A stretch of 64,000 bases of DNA from Paracamarosporium sp. OC-R06-R3 (Eukaryota > Ascomycota > Dothideomycetes > Pleosporales > Didymosphaeriaceae): contig JACVRA010000024.1 of the NCBI GenBank assembly GCA_019828545.1, forward strand, positions 62,001-126,000, written 5' to 3'. This document shows positions 1 to 10,112 of the stretch, piece by piece. Position 1 is the stretch's first letter. Every line of letters starts with the position of its first letter. A program made the position numbers and the translations under genes. The notes under the pieces are model-generated. The model searched no databases. It was not told where the DNA came from and saw nothing but the letters and a program-made list of their open reading frames with translations.

Positions 1-478
1 GCCTGTGGTCCCACCTGACAGTGTCATCAAGACATTTGGCAACTTGAAGGGCGACAGGATAGACTTCATTGTAACACAGGACAAGGAGGGACTGGTGCCC
101 ACCAGCGTCATTGTGAGAAATGGAGAATGGGCCAAGTACTTCCTGGACGCATGGTTCGACCCCATTTACAGAAGCTACAACTTCCAGAAGGCCGAGTCCC
201 ACGCGCTGGAGCATATTGTTCAGTAGGTTTTTAGACACTGCCATTGGTCGGTCCAGTTACTAACATCCATCAGATGGCACGGCACTATACTCGCCAAGCT
301 CGCCTTGATCCCACAGAATATACTCAACTCGTACGCATCGGGTCCTTACAATCCCGAGTTCGGAAAATACAAAGAGGGCGACCTGGTAGCAAACTTTCCA
401 GGTTGCGCGCGCGACAAGCCAGACTGTGCAACGGAGCAGCAGGCCTTTTTTGACATCCTCGACAAGGACGATGACTAA
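1..478 (+). CDS. Golgi alpha-1,6-mannosyltransferase, MNN10/MNN11 (GT34) family, 3' part
   Basis: Only the C-terminal part is in the window; the 5' end lies to the left. Exons are <1..222 and 274..478, joined across a 51-bp intron (223..273) with a ttactaac branch site. The spliced protein contains the GT34 features VTQDKEGL, VIVRNGEWAKYFLDAWFDP and ALEHIVQWHGTILAKLALIP, then NSYASGPYN and VANFPGC near the end, stopping at DKDDD. The family extends the alpha-1,6 mannan backbone of N-glycans in the cis-Golgi as part of the M-Pol II complex. The pattern is closer to Mnn11 than Mnn10 by recollection, so no symbol is given. It is convergent with the next gene on the minus strand. The frame is clean and the family call is firm. 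Confidence 0.88.
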
Positions 479-1011
479 ACGCATTCCGAATGACGACTGA
501 TAAGGCTGTGGCCACGAGGCAGCCTCGTGTTGGCAAATCTGCAAGGCACGCAACCCTCGCGACGCTACGTATAGACTCGTTGCCCCACCTAGCAATGTAG
601 TAATGGGCAAGCATTGGGAGGAAGAGCAACTCGTGTTGCTGGCGTACAGGCGTTGAGGTGGACGCATTTGGACCAATCATGTTTGATTTCATACCGACCG
701 ACAAGGTTTCTAGATACACTGGATGTAGCAGGTCCGCTACTTCGTTTCGATATGACCTGGGTATTTTCATGGAATAGGTCATGCAGTAGGATAGTTGAAG
801 TCATGTCTTGCTTCGTGACGCGGAGGAGCACTGTGTGTATTTCTTGGGTTTAGATGGAGTTACATGGTATCCGAAGCTATATACAGATTAATCTACAAAG
901 CTTCTCTGAGCAGAAAGTCTATATGCAAAAAAAAAAAAAAAAACGGTCGTGATATCGTACAGCCAACGTCACTGACATCGGAGCATGTAATGTACAGGTT
1001 AGATCAGGGCA
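479..1011. other. Intergenic region between convergent genes
   Basis: This is 3' flanking DNA of the mannosyltransferase and of the minus-strand GTPase gene. It holds a 17-base A tract at 927..943 and no believable coding frame. Short open frames on both strands lack family features and overlap one another. Confidence 0.6.
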
Positions 1012-3336
1012 TTACCTCTCTGCCGGCTTCCTTTGCGCCTTTACACTCTTCATGCTGCGGCGAGGCCGCGCGCTCCGCTCTCGACTGCTGATCTGTTTGG
1101 GCCCGCTTACAAGGCTCGCACACATTGGCGCTCTGGCACCTACGAACTTGCCCAGCGGGCTGAAGACTTCCACCTCGGGGAACTCATTTACGTCCTGTAT
1201 GTCCTCATCCTCTTCCCTCACTTTTACGTACTCTTCTCCACGCATCTTTGCCTCAAACTTCAGCCGTGACTCATCGGCCGCCTTCTTCTGCGCCGCGATC
1301 TTTGCATGGCGCAGCGCATTCGGATCCTTCTTGACCATGCCAACGGGCTTCCATCCTTGAGGACGCCGCACCTGCGCACTGACTTCAAGCCAGCCCACGC
1401 CTTCGACGACTATGTCCGTGCTGAAGATTCGGAAAGGAAGGTTCTCGGGACGCATTTTGGCAGCGACGGCGGAGGTCAGGGGCCCGGCGAGTTTCTTCGT
1501 GGCATCCCACTTCAGCTTGAACCTGCCTGCAGACCGCATCTTCGACCCAACATCGTTCACGAGTATAGAGTCTACGTGGCGATCGCTGACCTGCGCTTGG
1601 AGATCGACTGCCTTGTCCGTTCGTGTGACGTGCGGCTCGATAGGGACGAACGGATGGATGAGGAAGGTGAGATCTGAAGTGACGGGCGTGATGCGGATGA
1701 GACCACCGCCAAGGAGGAGTGATTGACCTGGTTTGAGCACGTAGCGCTGGGCGGTGATGCGGTGCTTCATTATGAGGTCGTCTTGGGCTTTGGGCTGGAC
1801 GAACGTTTCTAGCCCGGGGTTCGTGCGGGCGAGGCCCGGCATATCGACAAGCTCGCCTTTGTTGCGGCCGAAGGGGATGCGGATGGGGGATGCGGTGGTG
1901 CCGGGGAGCGAGGACGCGATGGGGAGGACGGGATAAGGAGTGTATGGCTGGGCGGGTGGGAGGAGCGCGTCTGGATCTAGATCCTCCTCCTCCTCTTCTA
2001 TTTTCTCTTCTTCGGGCTCGGGAGGCTTGTGCTGGTGTTCTTTTGAGACGGTGAGTTGGTTCTGGCGCTCGATCTCGGCGTCTTCCTCAGCGAGCTGCTT
2101 CTGCACTGCGACGAGCTCGTCAAGCGATTGGGCATTCTTCATCATGGCTTCGCGCTCTGCAGCACTACGGATCTTGCGCACATCTTGATAATCCGCGCCT
2201 CTGCCTTTTGGAAACACGACCTCGAACAGGTTGGACTTGCCGACGTTGACTTTGCCTACCATCCATCCTGCACCTCCTCTTTCCCAGATCTCCTCTTTGA
2301 CTTGTTTCGTCCACCATCCTCGTTTGGCGCTGACCAGCCTCACGTTGCCCAGACGCGCGTCCTTGTTCGTCCGCCCAAGGGCGTCTCGCAACACATCCTG
2401 GATGTACGGCATAAGAGCGTCGACATCTTCCTTTTTTCGCGCCAAGAGGTCCGACCGCGTGATTATAAAACTGACTTCGGCGATGCGGTCGTTTGCCACC
2501 CATCCCTTGTGTTTCGCTCGGCGATTCTTAGTTCGCAGTTTGGGTATTCGCAGTGACGACTGAAGTGTGGGTATAAGCGAGAGCGGGAAATCAGCAGCGT
2601 CAACGACATGGTATATGTGGTTGCGACGGTGCGGCGATTCGGCGATGGTTTGTTGTATGGCTTCGACTGAGGGGTGGTAGATGGGGGTTCCGATCCGATG
2701 GTGGACTAGGTTGTGGCAGCGGTCGCATACAGGTGTTTCGGGGGCGCCTGTGTCGACGTCGCTCGCCTTGTCTAGCACGTCACGCTCCAAGCCTATCTCC
2801 TCCAGCAGCTTCGGTTCCATCTGCTTAAGCGCCTTTGTGTAGACGTCATCCTCTTCCTGCGCCGTTTCTTCTGCTTTGGGGTCGTGTTCGAGGTACTTTG
2901 CCACGGCGTTTCTGTCGAGATTGTAGAAGCCGGCCTCCTTCTTGTCGTAGATCTGCGTCGGCGCACCGCATCCGGGGCAGGCGCGAGGGAGCGGCCGGCG
3001 AATGCGGGCTGCAGGCTGCGGGTGCTCGAGGCCGGGTGCTGAAGGTGCAGCTACGGCAGCTTGTTGCGCTGCGCGTCTGGCGGTCGAGAAGCTATTTGCC
3101 GGCCGCACATTTCGCCTGAGAAGCGCAGGGCGGAGGAAGGCCGGGGCCGACGTGTCCAGAAGCCTCCTGGTCTGCCGGAGGGCAGGGCGCATGTCGCTGG
3201 GCGTACGGTCCGGTCCGCAGAGGGTTGCTGCGTCGCCAAAAAGTTTCCACAGACGCGCCTCGGGCTTCCGGCGCGCGCTGCGACGCTTGCGGCATGGCGG
3301 CGGACCGGGTTGCCGAATCCATCGCCCAGCGTCCAT
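1012..3336 (-). CDS. GEP3: Mitochondrial YqeH-type circularly permuted GTPase (genetic interactor of prohibitins 3)
   Basis: This is a single-exon gene of up to 774 aa. The family acts in mitochondria in ribosome small-subunit assembly and is genetically linked to prohibitins. Two CxxC pairs (C120/C123 and C204/C207) form the YqeH-like zinc knuckle. The GTPase motifs come in permuted order: a G4-like TRSDLL at about 293-298, then the P-loop GKVNVGKS at 361-368, then the G3 motif DMPG at about 498. The G1-G3 spacing is widened by an acidic, charged insertion (about 385-470). The start is uncertain. The first ATG is at 3336, but a second ATG at 3192 begins MRPALRQTRRLL, an arginine-rich stretch that looks like a better mitochondrial presequence. 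It is divergent from AAT1 with only 160 bp between the start codons. C-terminal residues are basic. Confidence 0.88.
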   Translation of the reverse strand: MDAGRWIRQPGPPPCRKRRSARRKPEARLWKLFGDAATLCGPDRTPSDMRPALRQTRRLLDTSAPAFLRPALLRRNVRPANSFSTARRAAQQAAVAAPSAPGLEHPQPAARIRRPLPRACPGCGAPTQIYDKKEAGFYNLDRNAVAKYLEHDPKAEETAQEEDDVYTKALKQMEPKLLEEIGLERDVLDKASDVDTGAPETPVCDRCHNLVHHRIGTPIYHPSVEAIQQTIAESPHRRNHIYHVVDAADFPLSLIPTLQSSLRIPKLRTKNRRAKHKGWVANDRIAEVSFIITRSDLLARKKEDVDALMPYIQDVLRDALGRTNKDARLGNVRLVSAKRGWWTKQVKEEIWERGGAGWMVGKVNVGKSNLFEVVFPKGRGADYQDVRKIRSAAEREAMMKNAQSLDELVAVQKQLAEEDAEIERQNQLTVSKEHQHKPPEPEEEKIEEEEEDLDPDALLPPAQPYTPYPVLPIASSLPGTTASPIRIPFGRNKGELVDMPGLARTNPGLETFVQPKAQDDLIMKHRITAQRYVLKPGQSLLLGGGLIRITPVTSDLTFLIHPFVPIEPHVTRTDKAVDLQAQVSDRHVDSILVNDVGSKMRSAGRFKLKWDATKKLAGPLTSAVAAKMRPENLPFRIFSTDIVVEGVGWLEVSAQVRRPQGWKPVGMVKKDPNALRHAKIAAQKKAADESRLKFEAKMRGEEYVKVREEDEDIQDVNEFPEVEVFSPLGKFVGARAPMCASLVSGPKQISSRERSARPRRSMKSVKAQRKPAER

Positions 3337-3496
3337 GCGCCCGAGGAGCTTGGACTCCCACGCTCACTAAAACAATAACGTGGAGCGACATTTCTGGGGA
3401 ACCTCAGGTCATCGCCCTCCGACTCACCGCACCTCTTCTCCTCTCATCCATTCTTCCCTCATCAACACACCCCGCAAGCCCTCCAACACATACACC
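3337..3496. promoter_or_regulatory. Compact bidirectional promoter between GEP3 and AAT1
   Basis: The start codons of two mitochondrial genes, GEP3 (minus) and AAT1 (plus), are 160 bp apart. The AAT1 side is a C/T-rich leader ending in acaccATG. If the downstream GEP3 ATG (3192) is used, the interval widens to about 300 bp. Co-regulation is inferred from arrangement only. Confidence 0.5.
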
Positions 3497-5106
3497 ATGC
3501 TCGCCTCATCGCGGACCACGCTGCGTCAAGCTGCCTCCAAGCACTTCACCGTCAAGGCCGGTGCCAGGTCCGTCTCGGCCTGGTCGCAAGTGCCTCAGGG
3601 CCCTCCAGTGAGTCACCCACCCCATGGCAAGTCCAATTGACCTGATCGAGTGCTAATTGGCGTCTAGGATGTAAGTCGCACCCCTTCCACAGCTGCGTAC
3701 ACGCCACTCACTCACCGCTCCCTTCAATCAGGCCATCCTTGGTGGGTCTAGCCATCCGTGCGCAGTCTTCCTCGTATTGACTTTGTGCAGGCATCACCGA
3801 GGCTTTCAAGGCCGACAGCAACCCCGAGAAGATCAACCTGGGTTTGTCTACACCCCACCAGCGAACCGTGGCGCTGGTAGCTGACGTCCCTAGGTGTCGG
3901 CGCCTACCGTGACGACAAGGGCAAGCCGTTCGTGCTTCCGTCCGTGAAGCAGGCCGAGAAGAAGATTGTCGAGTCTTCGCTGGACAAGGAGTATGCTGGC
4001 ATCACCGGTGTCCCTGCCTTCACCAAGGCAGCTCTTCAGCTCGCCTACGGTCCCGACTCCGCCCCCGTCAAGGAGGACCGCGTCGCCATCACCCAGTCCA
4101 TCTCCGGTACCGGCGCTCTGCGCATTGGCGGTGCTTTCCTCGAGCGCTTCTACCCGGGCGCAAAGTCCATCTACATCCCCACCCCGTCCTGGGCAAACCA
4201 CAATGCTGTGTTCAAGGACTCAGGCCTGAAGGTCGAGAAGTACCGATACTACAACAAGGACACCATCGGTCTTGACTTTGAGGGCTTGCTCGCCGACATC
4301 AAGGCCATGCCCAAGGGAAGCATTGTTCTGCTCCACGCTTGCGCCCACAACCCCACTGGTGTCGATCCCACCGAGGAGCAGTGGGTGCAGATCGCCAATG
4401 CCGTCAAGGAGGGCGAGCATTTCCCCTTCTTCGACATGGCTTACCAGGGCTTCGCCAGTGGCAACACTGACAAGGACGCCTTTGCTCTCCGTCACTTCAT
4501 CAAGGAAGGCCTCCGTCCTGTGCTCGCTCAGAGCTTCGCCAAGAACATGGTACGTGGAGAACGGCGTTGTTGCAAATGCTGCATTCATGCTGATTATCGT
4601 GTAGGGTCTTTACGGCGAGCGCGTTGGTGCTTTCTCCGTTGTGTGCGAGTCTGCCGAGGAGAAGAAGCGCGTTGATTCGCAGATCAAGATTCTTGTGCGA
4701 CCGCTCTACTCCAACCCCCCGGTTCACGGTGCTCGCATTGCTTCCGAGATCTTGAATGACCCCGCACTGAACAAGCAGTGGCTGGGCGAGGTCAAGGACA
4801 TGGCCGATCGTATCATCACCATGCGTGCTCTTCTCAAGGAGAACTTGGAGAAGTTGGGCAGCAAGCACGACTGGAGCCACATCACATCCCAGATTGGCAT
4901 GTTCGCATACACCGGCTTGAAGCCTGAGCAGATGGAGGCCCTGGCTAAGGAGGTAAGCCTTTGTGCAGACGACATTTTCCGTGCAATGCTAATGTTTCCG
5001 GCAGCACTCTGTTTATGCCACCAAGGATGGCAGAATCTCTGTCGCTGGTATCACGTCCGGCAACGTCAAACGCCTTGCCGAGTCAATCTACAAGATTACC
5101 GGTTAA
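3497..5106 (+). CDS. AAT1: Mitochondrial aspartate aminotransferase
   Basis: Seven exons: 3497..3607, 3668..3670, 3732..3741, 3791..3841, 3894..4549, 4605..4952 and 5005..5106, giving 426 aa. The PLP enzyme interconverts aspartate and 2-oxoglutarate with oxaloacetate and glutamate in the malate-aspartate shuttle. Residues 1-30 are a basic, serine-rich mitochondrial presequence. Family features follow in order: [27 protein letters not shown], the [11 protein letters not shown] region, [23 protein letters not shown], and the PLP-lysine motif [26 protein letters not shown] and a C-terminal [12 protein letters not shown] complete it. The fifth intron falls directly after KNM. Exon 2 is just the codon GAT and exon 3 only 10 nt, both needed to make the conserved GPPDAILG. 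All exon phases add up to an open frame. Confidence 0.95.
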
Positions 5107-7103
5107 GCGTGAGGAGCAGCCGGAGTTAACGTCGTCCGGATCATGGCTTGGTGCGGCATGGGCATAGCACGGCATACTGTGCGCTGTACTTTTATGTTCA
5201 AGTACCACATACAACGGCTAGACTGTACATTGTCGGTGACCAAAAATTGAATCTTTGCCGCGAGAACCTCGATGCCCATCGTGTTGCAGCGTTGGCAGTC
5301 CAATTGACAGTCTTATTCCCGCAGGCAGGCTTTGCGTCTACACCCCCACGCGATTGGTCGAATGATATGCATCGCTTAGGAGGGCGATCATTGCTGCATT
5401 GGGCACCCTGGCCCTGCAGGATCCGTGCAGGGTCGCGTGTGCCCGAAAACGACAAGGCAAGGGCTTTCTTTTGGCGACGAGTGCTCTTCGCTCGAGGGTT
5501 GCCTAGGTGTACTGAGAGTGGGGTGATTCGGACCGTGATGGAGGTTTCTAGCGGCGCGTAGGGCAGACGGTGTGCCGAGTTTTAGTCCCTCGAAGTCGAC
5601 ACAGCGGGTCTGATGAGGAAATAGTGTTGGTGTTGAGCTGCTGGGCTGTCCGAAGCATGGTTTGCCGATCCGCGGAGGTCTTCTTTTTCCTGTAGGCGAC
5701 CCGGCAATCTGTCGAATGATTTGGAGCGTCTACGTTTCAGGAAGTTGAGGAGCGGTCGAAGCCTGCAGGCCGTTTCTGCACATGTGGACCCCTCTTTGCT
5801 CTGCTCTGCACGTCCCGCGTGGAGACGGCGGACAAGGAAGACCGAGCGAGACGCGACCCGCACGCAACGTCTGGTGTTGGTCCCACCGCCACATGGAGTG
5901 GTTTGACTCTGTGTCCCTTTGCAAAACGCAGGGCCTACTATAGAACAGGGCTCCCACGACTCTGGGACGGATGCCGTCATATGCGAGGTGACGAACAAAA
6001 CATGCGCCATTGACGTAAGCGCAGATCCCTGCAGCCACGGTGCAATTCACCCATTCAAAACCACGTCGAATCCAAAAAGAGGGTCGCCGTGGAGCGTGCT
6101 GTCTTACCTTTCCAACGTTCAGCAGCGCATTCGAGCGCTTCCAGGCCCTCTTGGCGGCGTGTCTTTATCCACATCCCTCACAGCGACGGAGGGACGTTGC
6201 GTCCTCGGTGGGCTGATTTCTTGGGCGCGGGGGGTGTTTGCTGCTGGCTGGCGGCGGCGGGCGCCCGGCTGGTCGAGGCATGGCCCTCGGGCCTGTAGTT
6301 GACGTCGATGGACGCCGTCAAGCAGGGCGCTCGGCATGGACGTGATGGGCGTGATGGACGTGGTGGACAGCCGGGTGCTGGAGGCACGGCACATGGGCGG
6401 ATCTCCGTGACAATCACTGCCCAGATTTGCCTTTTGTTAGCCCTCTCCACCGACAATGCTAGACACGATGCGGGACTGCCCAAAGCTTGTCCCGCTGGCA
6501 CTCGGCACCGCTCTCCGTGCACACACCCTGAAGCCAGTGCGGCGGGGTTTTAAAATAGACGTACCGGCCCATTTCGACGTCTTCTCCCTGACTCCCACAC
6601 AGAAGCCCTCCAGCTCCTTCACTCCTGCACCGGCAGCATCGGCAGCATCGGCAGCAATCACCAACCGCGGGCCGAGCCTCCTTCGTCATACGCCATCCCC
6701 AAACGAGCCTGCACGGTGAAGCACCAGCACCAGCACCACTGACGGCCCGCCCATCGCAGGCCCGGAGCGACAAATTTCGGCGGGGCCCTCTCTGTGCGCT
6801 ACCACACCTCTCCTCGACACTCGCACACGGCGGCTGCACCAAGCGACGCGCGAGACAGCTGTGTTGCGCGGCAAGCAAAAGGCGTTTCTCAGCGTAGCGT
6901 GGCACGGATAATATAATATGGCTAGAGCAGATTCGGCCAAAGACGACGCCGGCGACAGGGTTGGTTCACCTGCCCCTCCTTCTGACACCCACCCACACTG
7001 CAACTGCACGTGTCCCTGCACCCTCTCCTCACCCTCCTGCACCCGCACCCACGCGCCTCTGTAGAACTGCGGCTAATCCGCCTCAAAGAGCGACGGCGAC
7101 ATC
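5107..7103. other. Long GC-rich intergenic region upstream of YPD1
   Basis: Two kilobases hold no recognisable gene. Open frames here are short, overlap on opposite strands and have no family features. The last kilobase is rich in short C/G-biased repeats: a GGCAGCATC-type triplet near 6632..6657 and CACCAG repeats near 6721..6738. It probably holds the AAT1 3' region and a long YPD1 promoter/leader; the latter ends in a C/A-rich stretch before the ATG. Confidence 0.5.
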
Positions 7104-7598
7104 ATGAAGATCCCGGGGGCCAAGGACAGCATCGACGAGGCTACCTTTGAGCAGATCCTCGAGATGGACGACGACGAGGACGAGAGGGAGTTCTCCAAGA
7201 GTATAGTCTACGACTTCTTCACCCAGGCCGAGAGCACCTTCGAGAAGATGGACTCCAACCTGTGAGTGCAGCCCGCCCCTGCCCTTGCCTTTGCCCTTGC
7301 CCTTGCCCCTGCCCCAACCGCCTGGACTGACAAAGACGGCAGCGAGAAGAAGGACCTCAAGACGCTATCCGAACTCGGCCACTTCCTCAAGGGCTCCTCC
7401 GCCACGCTCGGCCTGAGCAAGGTCAAGGATTCCTGCGAAAAGATCCAGAACTACGGCCAGAAGAAGGACGACAAGGGCGAGAAGGACATTACAGAAGAAG
7501 AGGGCTTGAAGAAGCTGGAGACGACCATCAAGCAGGCGAAGCAGGAGTTCCACGACGTGGAGAAGGTCCTCAAGAAGTTCTACAACGACGAGTCCTGA
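7104..7598 (+). CDS. YPD1: Histidine-containing phosphotransfer protein Ypd1
   Basis: Two exons, 7104..7261 and 7343..7598, give 137 aa. Ypd1 relays phosphate from hybrid histidine kinases to the response regulators Ssk1 and Skn7, feeding the HOG osmotic-stress pathway in cytosol and nucleus. The HPt signature is ELGHFLKGSSATLGL; the phospho-accepting histidine is residue 66. It sits in the expected four-helix context: an acidic N-terminal helix (LEMDDDEDEREFS), FFTQAESTFEKMD before the histidine, and a lysine-rich C-terminal helix ending in FYNDES. Length and layout match the fungal family, which is usually single copy. The 81-bp intron contains a short TGCCCT/TGCCTT tandem repeat. Upstream is an unusually long gene-free stretch. 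Confidence 0.95.
7272..7318 (+). repeat. TGCCCY hexamer-like repeat inside the YPD1 intron
   Basis: The intron carries about seven imperfect TGCCCT/TGCCTT/TGCCCC units in a row. It is a pyrimidine-rich simple repeat close to the 5' splice site and likely variable in length between strains. Confidence 0.7.
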
Positions 7599-8490
7599 CG
7601 GACCCCACGGCCGATACGATACGATGCTCTACGACGCTTTAGACTTGGGTACTGCGCAATGGGGGACAATGCAGCGGGGCAGCAGCGATGCATGCATTGA
7701 GGTCGGCGGCGCGCGTTGCAACCGTCGGATCCCGCCCTGGCTGTCCAGCAAAAGCATTTTCTTTATGGTGCACGCATTCTTGTTTCTTTCCATCTTCCGC
7801 GGATACCTGACATGAGGGGTTTGGATAACGCTCACGTCGCTCCCACGTTTTGGGGCCGCCGTCGGTCTTCTGCATTGCTTGCGAGGAATGAGGGGTATCC
7901 TGTAGCCGCCGAGTTCATCCTCTTCGAATGCCATGCCATAGAATCAATACCTAACTTGTACTTTCGCTTCTCAGAATCGTCCGGAAGACAGTATCGTGCT
8001 AGAACTTTATTGTCGGCCCTGGCACGGCTCCCACTATATAAATACAAGTGTAGCGTGCCCGTGACACCAGTTGCGGGTTCCCGCTGACGTCATGGGCCCC
8101 GGCGAACGCATGGCGTGATTGGATCGTATCCAAGGCACCCTGCGCCTCCTGCAACACCATCTGCGGATCGTGAAATTTGTTTGGAATCTGCGATTGCTGT
8201 TGTTTGCATATCTCTGGTAGTCCCCTGTTCATTCCGTGGCGTTAACGCAGCCATCGAACCCTCCAGGTTTTCGTGCGGACCGGACTTCGGGTGCCTGCGC
8301 CAGCCCTATGATCACCGGCCCATCCATTTGTGGAGCTGCTATCAAACGATTCTGCAGTCCACCACTGAATCTTGTTCCTGCCGTACCGCAACCCACTCAC
8401 TACTCACGACGAGTCTCAAGATCCTTTGAGGGCTCCGCTACCAAATTGCATTCGTGTACAAAGCATCACTTTTACACACCGTCAGTCAGT
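7599..8490. other. Intergenic region, YPD1 3' side and promoter of the 2H-phosphoesterase gene
   Basis: No gene is supported. An AT-rich TATATAAATA element lies near 8035..8045, about 450 bp before the next start codon. The frame of the next gene is open upstream to about 8236 and includes an ATG at 8308. That extension shows no family features and is probably leader. Confidence 0.5.
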
Positions 8491-9630
8491 ATGGGCAGAA
8501 GGAAGGTCAAAGGCGAATACAACGACTTCCTCGATGGTGAGAAATTGCGCGACAACACTGAAATTCGAACCTCGCTACAAGGAGAGCCTTCCCTGGATCG
8601 CAATGGAGCACCGCCCCAGACGCGGGGGCTCAACGCAGGCAGAGGGAAGAGAAGCAAAGGTGGACAAAAGAGACCGCAATTGACGCATTTTCTATGCCTG
8701 CCTCTTGTCAATGGGAACAGCCTACCACAGCTTGAAGCCGGATTGTCAAGGTTAAAGCAAGAGCTTGGGGATACAGGAATCGTACCAGTCAAGGCTGTCA
8801 GACCAGCTGGCACGTTGCACTTGACGCTAGGCGTCATGTCCCTCGATGACGAACAACTTGAGCTGGCATGCCAACACCTGAAAGAGTTAGATGTGATGAA
8901 AATATTGTACTACATCACTGCACAGTCCACGGCTGAACAAGCTGCAGAAAATGGTACTGTTTCGGAGAACTTGAATGCGTACGCGATGCCGGATTTGGAA
9001 GCGCTGTCCGTCGACCTGAAAGGCCTGGTGCCTATGCAAGCGCCACATAAAACGAGCATATTGTATGCAGAGCCGACAGATACGACACAGAGGCTGCAGT
9101 CGTTTGGGGAGAAGCTGAGACATGAATTTACCGAGGAGGGGTTCTTGATCGAAGACAAGAGGACGCTAAGATTGCACGCTACAATAATCAACACTATCTA
9201 CGCGAAGCCAAAAGGGCGGGGCAAGAAACCAAATGTAAATACGCCTAGAGAAAAGCATATCGTGGGCGCTGTCGATGGAACGAATGGTGTGAACGACATC
9301 GAGGAACATGACGACGGTGCGTCAACGGCTGGGTCTACGATAGACGGACATGACGAAGCCACCACTGCGCCGCCTGATCCATCGACAACAGAGACGAAGG
9401 TCCCAAGACTAGAGCCGGGGGCGGATGGCCATGGGCCAAACGCGAAAAGTTGGTTGCGTTTTGATGCGAGAGATCTAATTGAGCGGTACAAGGATGGTGT
9501 CTGGGCAGATAACGTTCGAATTGATAGGGTGCAGATATGTAAGATGGGCGCGAAGAAGATTTTAAATGATAGAGGAGAGGTAGTAGCGGAAGAGTATGAG
9601 GTAGTGAGTGAAAAGGTTATTGGAGCATGA
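8491..9630 (+). CDS. 2H-phosphoesterase of the AKAP7/ASCC1-like family
   Basis: A single exon encodes 379 aa. The two HxT motifs of the 2H phosphoesterase fold are present: H110-L-T112 in GTLHLTLGVM and H229-A-T231 in LRLHATIINTIY. The AKAP7 NLS/ASCC1-like domain begins at about residue 62 (RPQLTHFLCLPL). A charged loop with Asp, Thr and Ala (about 250-300) interrupts the fold before the conserved tail WLRFDARDLIERYKDG. Related proteins bind or hydrolyse RNA 2',3' ends or act with the ASCC1 coactivator complex; the substrate here is unknown. The ATG at 8491 (cagtATGGGCAGAAGG) was chosen because it directly precedes the conserved basic MGRRKVKGEYNDFLDG. An in-frame ATG at 8308 is open but looks like leader. 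Confidence 0.85.
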   Translation: MGRRKVKGEYNDFLDGEKLRDNTEIRTSLQGEPSLDRNGAPPQTRGLNAGRGKRSKGGQKRPQLTHFLCLPLVNGNSLPQLEAGLSRLKQELGDTGIVPVKAVRPAGTLHLTLGVMSLDDEQLELACQHLKELDVMKILYYITAQSTAEQAAENGTVSENLNAYAMPDLEALSVDLKGLVPMQAPHKTSILYAEPTDTTQRLQSFGEKLRHEFTEEGFLIEDKRTLRLHATIINTIYAKPKGRGKKPNVNTPREKHIVGAVDGTNGVNDIEEHDDGASTAGSTIDGHDEATTAPPDPSTTETKVPRLEPGADGHGPNAKSWLRFDARDLIERYKDGVWADNVRIDRVQICKMGAKKILNDRGEVVAEEYEVVSEKVIGA

Positions 9631-10112
9631 TAGGTGCATGGTATCGGATGTTGCATTTATACAAGTGCCACCTTGATCGTGATGCTGTGTTAGTACTCAA
9701 TTACGAGGGTCAATTAGCTCAGCATAGACAACCTTGCATATATTCTTTGCGTCATCCCTCAATCGTAGGCTCCTTGCCGAACTAGAAGAGACGCGCTTTG
9801 TTCGATGGACTGCAAGGTCGAAAATCGAAGGTTGACAGCGGTACAAAATGGCACAAACAAGATCTAGCACCTGACTATGGCTAAAGGAACAGTACATTTA
9901 GAGAGGTGCAAGGATCTTAAACCGCATCGGTCTTCGTGCCTGGTCACCCAACGTAATCGACGGCTTTCATGAACTGCCCGATTGAGAAATTTGCAGAGCC
10001 AAGTCGCTAAACTAGCGCCACCGGATGGGGAATAGACTCACCTTTGAACCAAACACAACAAACGTCTCTACATTACAATCAAAGCACGTTCAAGGACTAG
10101 GGAAGAAATACA
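9631..10112. other. Intergenic region
   Basis: This is the 3' flank of the 2H-phosphoesterase gene and the promoter of the following gene. A short minus-strand open frame (9697..9897) has no recognisable features. I see nothing else. Confidence 0.5.
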
